Part shown: positions 36,750 to 44,408 of the stretch, in pieces | Layout: the number at the start of each line of letters is the position of its first letter | How positions within the stretch are numbered: position 1 is the stretch's first letter | Source of the DNA: Acrocarpospora catenulata | GTDB lineage: Bacteria; Actinomycetota; Actinomycetes; Streptosporangiales; Streptosporangiaceae | Assembly: GCF_018476525.1 (NCBI RefSeq) | Contig: NZ_JAHCST010000031.1 | Coordinates: 31,019 to 95,018 of the forward strand | Direction of reading: 5' to 3' | DNA: 64,000 nt | Notes under the pieces: model-generated | Told to the model about the DNA's origin: nothing | Seen by the model: the letters and a program-made list of their open reading frames with translations, nothing else | The model's database searches: none | Position numbers and translations under genes: made by a program

Positions 36750-37103
36750 TCAATCCTGGACCGCGAGCTGGAGCAGCTGCAGCCCCGATTCGTGGGTCTC
36801 CACCTCGAACAGCCCGTCCTGGTCGGCCACGAAATCGATCGTGGCGGGGGCGCCCGGCGCCAGGGCGGCGCTCTTGTCGTAGCCGTGCACGTGCGCCTCG
36901 TCGGCCACGTCACTGGTCACGGTGATCTTGACCTGCTGCCCCTTGGCCACCTCGACCCGCCCCGGCGGCGGGGTCACCGTACGGTTGGCGATGGTCACCG
37001 TGATCTCCTTGGCCGGGCCCGAGTACGTGGTGGCCTCGCTGGAGGCGCCACAGGCCGTCAGGAGGAGGGCGGCACCGGCCAGCAGCGCGGCGAAAAGCTT
37101 CAT
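36750..37103 (-). CDS. Cupredoxin-like lipoprotein
   Basis: Exported lipoprotein of 117 residues. The signal peptide ends in a lipobox (LLTAC, Cys18), so the mature protein is anchored to the outer face of the membrane. The rest is a small beta-barrel like cupredoxins: PPGRVEVAKGQQVKITVTSDVADEAHVHGYD and FEVETHESGLQLLQLAV. His residues of HVH and THE are candidate copper ligands; the usual Cys ligand is absent, so this would not be a blue-copper electron carrier. The ATG overlaps the CopC stop (ATGA), so it is translationally coupled. Confidence 0.85.
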   Translation of the reverse strand: MKLFAALLAGAALLLTACGASSEATTYSGPAKEITVTIANRTVTPPPGRVEVAKGQQVKITVTSDVADEAHVHGYDKSAALAPGAPATIDFVADQDGLFEVETHESGLQLLQLAVQD

Positions 37104-37894
37104 TTACGGGCTCCAGAGGGTGATTTCCTGGCGGAGGTGGATTTCTTTGCTGGGGTCTTCTTCGTGGCGGGAGGCTGCTTGGCCGGGCGGCGGGCGGTGC
37201 CGACCAGCAGGCCGACGACCCCGACCACGAGCACGGCCGGGATCAGCCAGACCACGATGCCGCCGCCGGACTCCGCGGCCGCGGCGGGCGCCGGGGAGAA
37301 CATCGAGCTCGGCACGGGCATCTGGGGTCCCTGCACCGGAGCGTTGTACGGGTCCGTGGACGTCTGGCCGGGCTCCACGAGCAGGGCGGGGTCCGGCGCG
37401 TCGCTCGGCGGCTCCCAGTCGCTCGGGGGCTTGGTCATGGCGCCGGTGTAGTTGAACTTGAGCTCGCCCTTGACCAGCTCGCCGTCGGAGGCGCGGGAGA
37501 CGTACTGGACGGTGTAGGTGCCCTGCTCGGGCCAGTGGGCCACCGGGACCTGGGCGGGGAACCCGGTCTCGTAGAGCCGGGGCTCCCACTTACCGTCGAT
37601 CAGGAAGAGTTCGCGGACCGGCTCGTCCAGCCGTTTCGGCTCGCCGTGCGACCACTGCCGGTCCACTCGCCGGCCGCTCGGGCTGGTCACGGCGAAGAAG
37701 GCGTTGGACGCGGGTTGCTCGGTGAAGTACAGGAGCAGCTGCTCCCGGGGCTTGTCGACGGTGCTGTCCTTGGCCGGGTCCGACAGGGCCAGCTGCCCGT
37801 GCGCCGCCGCCGGTGGCGCGGCCACGCCCAGGGTCACCAGGCCAAGCGCGATCGCCATGAGGAAAGCCGAGAACCGCAGCCGACATGTGCGCAC
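37100..37894 (-). CDS. CopC-domain copper-binding protein with C-terminal membrane anchor
   Basis: Exported protein of 264 residues. Signal peptide about 1-32 ends AAPPAAA|H, putting a His at the mature N-terminus as in CopC Cu(II) sites. CopC-like beta-sandwich about 33-150 (LSDPAKDSTVDKPREQLLLYF). A Pro/Ser linker, one membrane span (VVWLIPAVLVVGVVGLLVG) and a Lys-rich cytosolic tail follow. The GTG at 37894 is preferred, with AAGGGA upstream; an upstream ATG would add 15 residues before the signal. First gene of the operon with the cupredoxin and the polytopic protein; probably periplasmic-side copper binding and delivery. Confidence 0.85.
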   Translation of the reverse strand: MRTCRLRFSAFLMAIALGLVTLGVAAPPAAAHGQLALSDPAKDSTVDKPREQLLLYFTEQPASNAFFAVTSPSGRRVDRQWSHGEPKRLDEPVRELFLIDGKWEPRLYETGFPAQVPVAHWPEQGTYTVQYVSRASDGELVKGELKFNYTGAMTKPPSDWEPPSDAPDPALLVEPGQTSTDPYNAPVQGPQMPVPSSMFSPAPAAAAESGGGIVVWLIPAVLVVGVVGLLVGTARRPAKQPPATKKTPAKKSTSARKSPSGARK

Positions 37895-38076
37895 CGAAGC
37901 CGATCCCTTCGACTCATACGCGTGCGCCGACCACGCCAACCAACGGTTACGTCATCTCCCCCGTGACGTGCCACTGCCCCGGAGGAACCATCGCCCACAC
38001 CCTACCAACCAGGCCACGAACCCGACAGATCAGGATTTAGGTGATGCTCGACAGCCCCTGACGAGGCCCCGGCGGC

Positions 38077-38268
38077 CTAGCTGCACCGAACCCGGGGGCG
38101 TGTCCACAATTCCCACGCCGACCCCGGCGAGGTCCGTTGTACGACCCGAAAGTTTTCGCCGAAGCGCTGGTCCGGATCGACGGTGAAACCAAGCTTCTCC
38201 GCGTAGAACTCTTTGGCCCGATCCACGTCCGCGACCGGAATCGGAATCAACTCGAGTTTCATCTGCAT
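38077..38268 (-). pseudogene. Truncated VOC/glyoxalase-family gene
   Basis: Only 63 residues remain of a VOC domain that is normally about 120. The first beta-alpha-beta unit is intact (LELIPIPVADVDRAKEFYAEKLGFTVD), through RVVQRTSPGSAW; then the frame runs into an unrelated WTRPRVRCS tail and stops. The second half of the fold, with half of the metal ligands, is missing, and I found no continuation in other frames next to it. A decaying gene, most likely a simple deletion. Confidence 0.65.
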
Positions 38269-38665
38269 TAACCAGTGTCCCGCTTTCTTAGCTTTCCCTT
38301 AAATAACTGGCGAACGCGGAGGCAGATCCGACCTCTCCCGTCGGACAGAGCACTACGATGCCCCCGCCCACCGCGACAGAGGCCCTATGGCTGCGGAACC
38401 CAGTGGCCACAGGTAGCCGTCCGACTACTATCGATCATGAAGTCAGCTCGGGCGACTCCTCCGATCTTTGCCGGGCATACGAAGGTGGCGCGTCGTGCCC
38501 CAACGGGCGCGGCGATCTGACAGGATGGCGCCGACAGGTCGTGGCTTTGCAGTCGGCGTCCTCACATGGGAGAAGTCGCGGTTGTGCGTCGGGGATGTTT
38601 ATTTTTATTCACCGGGATACCCAATAGGCTCTCGTTGGCTTCGGCGGATGTAGAGGGAGGCTGGG
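38269..38665. other. Intergenic region, no gene seen
   Basis: 397 bp between the VOC remnant and the DUF574 methyltransferase. GC content is lower than in coding DNA. Short open frames here have no ribosome sites or recognisable domains. It presumably holds the methyltransferase promoter, but I see no convincing -35/-10 pair. An AGGGAGG ribosome site lies just before the GTG at 38666. Confidence 0.6.
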
Positions 38666-39484
38666 GTGTCTGACGAGGCTTCGGAGCTGTCGGGTATCGA
38701 CGTGACAGTGCCGAACGCCGCCCGGATGTACAACTACTATCTCGGCGGCAAGGACAATTTCGCGGCCGACCGCGCGGCGGCCGAACAGGTGTTCAAGGTG
38801 GCACCCGAGACCCGCGAGCTGGCCAGGCAGAACCGGGCGTTCCTGCGTCGCGCCCTGCGGCACGTGATGGCCGAGAGCGGCGTGCGCCAGTTCCTGGACA
38901 TCGGCACCGGCCTGCCCACCGAAGGCAACGTGCACGAGATCGTGCACACGCGCCACCCGCGGGCCGCGGTGGCGTACGTGGACAACGACCCGGTGGTGCT
39001 GGCGCACGCGCGGGCCATCCTCACCCGGAGCCCGAACACCGTCGCCGTCCGGGGCGACCTGCGCCGCCCGCTGGAGCTCCTGGGTGACCCGGAACTGCGC
39101 AGGCTGATCGACATGTCCCAGCCCGTGGTCGTGCTGCTGGTCTCGGTGCTGCACTTCCTCACCGAGGACGACAAACCGGGCGCGGTGATCGCCCAGCTCC
39201 GGGAGTCCATGGCGCCGGGCAGCTACCTGATCCTGTCCCACGTCACGGCGGCCGAGCGCGCGCAGAACGCCCAGCAGGGGGCGGACGTCTACCGCAACGC
39301 CAACGCCAGCATCACGCTCCGGTCCCGGCAGCAGATCGAGGAGTACTTCGACGGGTTCGACCTGCTCTCGCCCGGCCTGGTGAAGCTGTCCGAATGGCGG
39401 CCGGACGAGGACGCCATGTTCGCCACCTACCGGGGGCGGGAGCTGCCCACCTGGTTCTACTGCGGGGTGGGCCGGCTGAAGTAG
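38666..39484 (+). CDS. DUF574-family S-adenosylmethionine-dependent methyltransferase
   Basis: Protein of 272 residues from the PF04672 (DUF574) methyltransferase family, highly expanded in actinomycetes. Visible: the family start VPNAARMYNYYLGGKDNFAADR, SAM site FLDIGTGLPTEGNVHE (about 75-90), YVDNDPVVLAHAR, and the end TWFYCGVGRLK. The GTG start has a good ribosome site (AGGGAGG). Substrate is unknown; many copies per genome suggest roles in regulation or secondary metabolism. Convergent with the GH128-like gene across a hairpin. Confidence 0.93.
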   Translation: MSDEASELSGIDVTVPNAARMYNYYLGGKDNFAADRAAAEQVFKVAPETRELARQNRAFLRRALRHVMAESGVRQFLDIGTGLPTEGNVHEIVHTRHPRAAVAYVDNDPVVLAHARAILTRSPNTVAVRGDLRRPLELLGDPELRRLIDMSQPVVVLLVSVLHFLTEDDKPGAVIAQLRESMAPGSYLILSHVTAAERAQNAQQGADVYRNANASITLRSRQQIEEYFDGFDLLSPGLVKLSEWRPDEDAMFATYRGRELPTWFYCGVGRLK

Positions 39485-39494
39485 TCCCTGGAAG

Positions 39495-39522
39495 TCCGGC
39501 CGCGGCGGCGCCCGCGGCCGGA
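39495..39522. terminator. Hairpin between convergent genes
   Basis: Perfect 11-bp arms TCCGGCCGCGG and CCGCGGCCGGA around a 6-nt loop, 11 bp after the methyltransferase stop and just before the convergent GH128-like stop. Probably terminates both; no T-run. Confidence 0.6.
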
Positions 39523-39535
39523 CGGTCTCCGGGGA

Positions 39536-40810
39536 TTACCGGGCAGCGGCCTGGAAGGCCCGGCCCGCGGGGGTGGCGCTGCCGTCGCTCCGGAACAAGC
39601 CGGTGTTCGGCGTCTTGTCGCCGGACGGGAGCCCGAACCAGGCGTACCGCTGCACGTACGGCAGCGAGGCCAGCATCTGGGTGGCCGAGGTGAGGAAGGC
39701 CGCCTGCTGCGCCTCGGTCGGGTAGCGCACGCCGTTGGAGAAGTCGATCAACGCGAACTCGGTCAGCCAGATGGGCTTGCGGTACCGGTCGTACACGGCC
39801 TGGAGGTAGGACTTCAGCTGGCCGGTGGCCGCCTCCGCGCGGAAGTCACCGCCGTACCAGTGCAGGGTGATGAAGTCCACCCGGTGGCCGCGCGCGGCGG
39901 CCCCCGACATGAAGCGGTCGAGCCAGCCGCCGGCCCGGTCGCCGCCCCAGGCCACGGCGGGGCTGCCGAGGGCCTGCCCGGTGGACATGAGCTTCGGCCA
40001 GAGCGAGAGCGCGGTCTCCACGGACATGTTGGACTGCTCCTTCATATCCGGTTCGTTGAACCCCAGCAGGTACGGCCCGGCGGCCTTGGCCTGGGCCAGG
40101 TTCTGGTCGGTGACGCTCGCGGCGCCCCAGATCATCGGGACGAACTGGGTCCCGCTCGGCGTGGTGACGCCGTTGTGGTTGACCGCCCAGGTGTAGTACC
40201 AGCTCGCGCCGGAGGCGGCCAGGGCCGCGCTGACGTTGGGGGCCTGCCAGACGCCGACGCCCTTCTTGCCCACGGTGCTCGGCGTGGTGGCCGGTGTTGT
40301 GGGCGTCAGGGACGGCGTGCTCGACGCGGTCCCGTAGACCTGGAACTCCCAGAGCGAGACGCCGTACGGCGTGGCCCGCTTGGTGGTGTACAGCCGGAGG
40401 TAGCGCGCGGTGGCGGAGACGTCGATGGTCTGCACGCCGCCCCGGCCCGCCGTGGTGGTGTGGACGGTGGTCCAGTTGCCGCCCCCGTTGGACGCCTGGA
40501 GCTGGAACTGGGTGGCGTACGCCCGCTCCCAGTTGAGCACCACCCGCCTGATCGCCGTGGCCCGGCCCAGGTCCACCTGAAGCCACTGCGGGTCGCTGAA
40601 CTTGCTGGACCAGCGGGTCCCGGTCTTGCCGTCGAAGGCCGCCGCCGGGGACAGGTCCGCGCGCTCGGTGGAGGAGGCGAGCGCGGGCCGGCCCTGCGAG
40701 AGCGGCGTCTCGGCGGCCAGCGCGGGCAGCGGCCCGGTCAGGGCGGCCATCGCGACCGCGAAGAGCCCGCCCAGAAACGCCCGGCGCACCCGCCGCACAG
40801 TCTCACTCAT
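39536..40810 (-). CDS. Secreted GH128-like beta-1,3-glucanase with F5/8C (CBM32) domain
   Basis: Secreted protein of 424 residues. Signal peptide about 1-33 (ends PALAAE); F5/8 type C/CBM32-like sugar-binding domain about 35-160 (RWSSKFSDPQWLQVDLGRA, VSLWEFQVYG); Ser/Thr/Pro linker; then a (beta/alpha)8 glycosidase domain about 185-424 with YLLGFNEPD (likely acid/base Glu), HWYGGDF and WLTEFALID (likely nucleophile Glu), the pattern of GH128/Asl1-like glycosidases that cut beta-1,3-glucans. Probably acts on fungal or plant cell walls. No linked transport genes. Confidence 0.88.
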   Translation of the reverse strand: MSETVRRVRRAFLGGLFAVAMAALTGPLPALAAETPLSQGRPALASSTERADLSPAAAFDGKTGTRWSSKFSDPQWLQVDLGRATAIRRVVLNWERAYATQFQLQASNGGGNWTTVHTTTAGRGGVQTIDVSATARYLRLYTTKRATPYGVSLWEFQVYGTASSTPSLTPTTPATTPSTVGKKGVGVWQAPNVSAALAASGASWYYTWAVNHNGVTTPSGTQFVPMIWGAASVTDQNLAQAKAAGPYLLGFNEPDMKEQSNMSVETALSLWPKLMSTGQALGSPAVAWGGDRAGGWLDRFMSGAAARGHRVDFITLHWYGGDFRAEAATGQLKSYLQAVYDRYRKPIWLTEFALIDFSNGVRYPTEAQQAAFLTSATQMLASLPYVQRYAWFGLPSGDKTPNTGLFRSDGSATPAGRAFQAAAR

Positions 40811-40924
40811 AGTCGATGAGGTCCTTGGTAGGGGATGGGGAAGCAGCGCCCCCGACCCGAAGGGAGAGGTGCGCTCCTACCACCGGAGACCTCAGCAAAT
40901 GCGGCGGATAACAGAAATCCGGCT

Positions 40925-41620
40925 TCAGCCGATGATTTCCGCCGCAGGGGGTGAGCCGTGCCGCCGGGCGATCTCCTCGGCCCGGTCCTCGTCGCGGTCG
41001 CGGAGCGCCTGGAGCAGCCGGCGATGATCCTCGTACCAGCCGGCGGAGCCCTCGGAGGCGAGCTGGGCCACCGCCGCCTCCAGCCGGATCGAGGGGCTGA
41101 AGGCCCGGGCCTGTTCGAGCAGCCCGGCCACCACCGGGTTGGCCCCCGCCTCCTCCACGATGCCGTGGAAGCGGCGGAGCGTGACCAGCAGCCGCTGCAC
41201 GGTGGCCGGGGGCAGGTCGCCGCCGGAGCGGTGGACGCGGGCCAGCACGGCCCGGTCGTGGTCGGCCTCGGCCAGCACCGCCTCCAGGCGGGCGAGTGTC
41301 TCCTCGTCGATGTGGCGGGCCGCGAACCTGGCGGTCAGCGCCTGGAGATGGATCTCCACCTCGCGGATCTCGGCCAGGGTCTCGGGCGAGAGCCGTACCA
41401 CCCTGAGCGAACGCGGGCCTGTGCGTTCGACCAGGCGGTCCTGTTCCAGGCGGCGCAGGGCCTCGCGGACCGGGGTGGGGCTCACCGCCAGCCGGGTGGC
41501 CAGCCCGCGCTCAGTGATCTTCTCGCCCCAGGCCAGCTCGCCGTTGGCGATGGCCAGCCGGAGCGCCGCGTACGCCTGATCGGCGAGGGTCTCCGAGGTC
41601 AGGTGGGAGAGCGCGGTCAC
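40925..41620 (-). CDS. GntR/FadR-type transcriptional regulator
   Basis: Protein of 231 residues. N-terminal winged helix (about 5-75: LADQAYAALRLAIANGELAWGEKITE, VSPTPVREALRRLEQDRLVER) and C-terminal all-helical FCD ligand domain (about 85-220), including the metal-site-type residues RFHGIVEEAGANP and EDHRRLLQALRDRD. I took the GTG at 41620; an upstream ATG at 41647 has no ribosome site. No catabolic genes are adjacent, so target and ligand are unknown. It is divergent from the ATP-binding regulator gene at 42065. Confidence 0.92.
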   Translation of the reverse strand: MTALSHLTSETLADQAYAALRLAIANGELAWGEKITERGLATRLAVSPTPVREALRRLEQDRLVERTGPRSLRVVRLSPETLAEIREVEIHLQALTARFAARHIDEETLARLEAVLAEADHDRAVLARVHRSGGDLPPATVQRLLVTLRRFHGIVEEAGANPVVAGLLEQARAFSPSIRLEAAVAQLASEGSAGWYEDHRRLLQALRDRDEDRAEEIARRHGSPPAAEIIG

Positions 41621-42064
41621 CCCAGTACCCCGGTTTTGCCATAGCAAATTGTCAATCTGCTACCTAACTTCACACGCCACTCCAACCGAGCGGGCGCTTG
41701 TACGACCACACGTATTCTTGACAGATCCCCAGACTCTAGTAAAGGTCAGTGCTCAACGCACCCGGAGCTCCACCCGCACATCCAGCCTAAAAGATCTTGG
41801 ACTCGGCCGCCGAAGGAGGGGCCGTCCATCCCGCCATGGCAGCCCAACCAGGCCGCGAGCGATGCCCGGCCGGCATGCCCACCCTCCTTACAGCTGCCCG
41901 CAAAATCGTCAGAAACAGTAAGAAATCGTCACAGGGATCACAGTCGTCCCCAATCTTCACAGCCCTCAGTCAATGGTTCTAACAGGGAAGCCAACTCCTA
42001 CCATTTCGCGACATCTCGCGACCCTCAGCCATGCGTCTTCAGATCGCGGCCAGAGGAGGGCTTT
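41621..42064. other. Intergenic region between divergent regulator genes
   Basis: 444 bp of lower-GC sequence between the GntR gene and the HATPase-type regulator gene. It holds a TTGACA at 41718-41723, but no convincing -10 box follows at 16-18 bp. No palindrome of operator size or RNA gene was seen. GGAGGG precedes the ATG at 42065. Confidence 0.6.
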
Positions 42065-42508
42065 ATGAACCAGTACGAAATGGGGTCCACGGCCACCATC
42101 GACAATGACCCCGTGGAGAGCATCGGCAATGTGGCGCGGCTGTCCGGCGGACGGGACCAGATCGTGAAAGCGCGGCGCATGGTCTCGGCCATGCTCGGCC
42201 GCGACCACCCCCTGCACGACGACTGCGTGCTGCTGACCAGCGAGATCGCCACCAACGCGGTGGTGCACTCCCGGTCCGGCGAGGGCGGCGAGTTCACTGT
42301 CACGGTGACCTTCCCGCACGGCCGGATCCGGGTCTGCGTGCAGGACGAGGGCTCGGCCAACCCGCCGTGCGCCGGGCACTCGGTGCCGAACGGGCAGAGC
42401 GGGCGGGGCCTGCCCCTGCTGGACGCGCTCTCCGAGCGCTGGGGGATGGTCCGAGAGGCGGGCCGAAACAAGGTGTGGTTCGAGATGGCCAGCCCTATGA
42501 GCGCGTGA
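42065..42508 (+). CDS. RsbW/SpoIIAB-like ATP-binding regulatory protein
   Basis: Small protein of 147 residues with a histidine-kinase-like ATPase fold (HATPase_c_2), the family of anti-sigma kinases such as RsbW and SpoIIAB, hugely expanded in actinomycetes. Visible: N-box SEIATNAVVHS, DEGSANPP (D-box region), and G-box GRGLPLLDALSERWG. No sigma or anti-anti-sigma partner is adjacent. GGAGGG precedes the ATG. Its last 14 bp overlap the end of the convergent prolyl oligopeptidase gene. Confidence 0.9.
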   Translation: MNQYEMGSTATIDNDPVESIGNVARLSGGRDQIVKARRMVSAMLGRDHPLHDDCVLLTSEIATNAVVHSRSGEGGEFTVTVTFPHGRIRVCVQDEGSANPPCAGHSVPNGQSGRGLPLLDALSERWGMVREAGRNKVWFEMASPMSA

Positions 42509-44408
42509 GCACCGACCGTAAGAAGGCCAGCATGTCAGCGGCCAGTTCCACTGACCGGCCGGCCGAGCGAGCGCCATGGCCCACCTCGGGTTCATGGCGG
42601 AGCAGGATCGGACGCGACTCCAGGGGGCCGGAAGTCGCGAACTGCAGGGCGGCGCACATTTTCCGGGCGTGCAGCGGATCCACCCGGGTGTCGCCGCCGA
42701 AGACCGTGAACAGGGTGGCGGGATAGTCCACCCCCGCACGGACGTGGTGGTACGGGGAGTAACCCAGCAGCCAGGCCAGGGCTTCGGCGTCGTCGGCGGA
42801 GCCGTACTCGGCGCGCCAGCGCGGGCCGAGGCCGGAGCGTTCGTAGCGGGCCATGTCGAGCACGGGCGCGCTGCAGACGGCGGCGGCGAACAGGTCGGGA
42901 TGCTGGGTGAGCAGGGCGCCGACCAGCAGGCCGCCGTTGGACTCCCCGCAGAGGCCGAGCCGGTCCCGCGTGGTCCAGCCCTTGGCGACCAGGGCCTTGG
43001 CGACCGCGGCGAAGTCGTCGAAGACGTTCTGCTTGCGGTCCAGCATGCCCGCCCGGTGCCAGGCTTCGCCTTCCTCACCGCCGCCGCGTACCTGGGCGAA
43101 GGCGAAGACGCCCCCGGATTCCAGCCAGGGCAGGACGTAACTGGAGTAGGTGGGGGTGAGCGGCACGCCGAAGCCGCCGTAGCCGTAGAGCACGCAGGGG
43201 CGGGGGCCGTCGCCGGGGGTGGCGAGCACCACCACGCGGACGGGGGTGCCGTCGAAGGACGGGCAGACCAGCTGGTGTGACTCGATCTCAGGGAGGTCGG
43301 CGACGCCGGGCGCGGCCTCCCAGAGGGTGGTCGCGCCGGTTCTGGCGTCGTAGCGGTAGACGCTCTCCGGGGTGACGTAGTCGGTGTAGGTGAACCAGGC
43401 TTCGTGGCCGCTGGTGGTCATGCGTCCGGTGGTGCCGTGACCGGGAAGCTTTATGGTCCCCCCTCGCTTCCCGGTCACGGGATCGTGGACGGTGATCTCA
43501 CTCACCGCGTGGCGGATCCTGGTCACCAGCAGGGCGCCGTCGAGCAGGGCGAAGTCGGCCAGCACCGCCTCCAGGTCCTCGGGCACCAGGTCGGTCCACT
43601 CGCCGGGGCGGGCGGGGTCGGCGACGCAGAGCCGCCCGTGCGGGGCCTGGTGGGTGGTGGCGAGGTAGAGCCGGCCGTCGGGGCCGACGTTGGCGACCGT
43701 ACGGCTGCCCGGGGGCGCCACCTGCTGCCACGCCGAGGTGGACATGTCCCCAATGCGCACGCCCTCCTGGTGGCTGGCGAGGGTCAGCCAGCGGCCGTCC
43801 GCGCTGAGCGCAAGACCGTCGGCCGCGGCGATCGGGAGGTCCTCGCCGCCCAGCCGGCGCAGACGGGCCTGCCCGTCGCGGATGTAGTAGAACCCGTCGC
43901 CGGACGGCAGCCAGGCCACCGGCGAGTGGCGGCACTCCCCGGCGGGGCCGTCCACGAGTTGCCCGGTCACGGCGTCCATGACGTAGAGCTCGCCGCGTTC
44001 CGTGCCGCGGCGGGAGAGCTGTACGGCCACCAGCGTGCCGTCCGGCGACGGGTGCCAGGCGTCGAGCACGGTGGTTCCGGCCGGGTCCAGGGCCATCGGG
44101 TCGAGGAGGGGGCGGTCGTCGGCGTACAGGACGGGATGCTCCTGGCCGGGGTCGCGGCGGACGCGGAAGCGGCGCCCGCCGCGCCAGATCGGGGGCCCGA
44201 CCACGCCGGTGGCGGTCAGTTCGGCGATCCTGGCCCGGAGCCGGTCCTGTTCCGGCATCGGATGGGCGCGCCAGAGCTCCTCCTGGGCGGCCAGCCACTT
44301 CTGGGTTTCGGGGCTGTCCTGGTCCTCCAGCCACCGGTACGGATCCTCGATGCGGTGCCCGTGCCGGACCTCGACGATCGGCTGCCGCTGCGCGTACGGG
44401 TAGTTCAT
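42495..44408 (-). CDS. Prolyl oligopeptidase (S9A), likely lanthipeptide leader protease
   Basis: Cytosolic serine protease of 637 residues. N-terminal seven-bladed beta-propeller (about 70-400) that filters substrates, then an alpha/beta-hydrolase domain with the triad Ser490 (CGESNGGLL), Asp573 (GGDTRVDP) and His611 (EVGHGAR). No signal peptide. The ATG at 44408 overlaps the stop of the second ABC half-transporter (ATGA), so it is the last gene of the lanthipeptide operon. POP proteases act as leader peptidases in some class III clusters (FlaP for flavipeptin), cutting after Pro. Both precursors here keep a Pro at position 12, which makes this role likely. Confidence 0.92.
   Translation of the reverse strand: MNYPYAQRQPIVEVRHGHRIEDPYRWLEDQDSPETQKWLAAQEELWRAHPMPEQDRLRARIAELTATGVVGPPIWRGGRRFRVRRDPGQEHPVLYADDRPLLDPMALDPAGTTVLDAWHPSPDGTLVAVQLSRRGTERGELYVMDAVTGQLVDGPAGECRHSPVAWLPSGDGFYYIRDGQARLRRLGGEDLPIAAADGLALSADGRWLTLASHQEGVRIGDMSTSAWQQVAPPGSRTVANVGPDGRLYLATTHQAPHGRLCVADPARPGEWTDLVPEDLEAVLADFALLDGALLVTRIRHAVSEITVHDPVTGKRGGTIKLPGHGTTGRMTTSGHEAWFTYTDYVTPESVYRYDARTGATTLWEAAPGVADLPEIESHQLVCPSFDGTPVRVVVLATPGDGPRPCVLYGYGGFGVPLTPTYSSYVLPWLESGGVFAFAQVRGGGEEGEAWHRAGMLDRKQNVFDDFAAVAKALVAKGWTTRDRLGLCGESNGGLLVGALLTQHPDLFAAAVCSAPVLDMARYERSGLGPRWRAEYGSADDAEALAWLLGYSPYHHVRAGVDYPATLFTVFGGDTRVDPLHARKMCAALQFATSGPLESRPILLRHEPEVGHGARSAGRSVELAADMLAFLRSVLTRS

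Noticed and set aside
41718..41723. TTGACA box in the intergenic region
   Set aside because: No acceptable -10 hexamer at 16-18 bp downstream.
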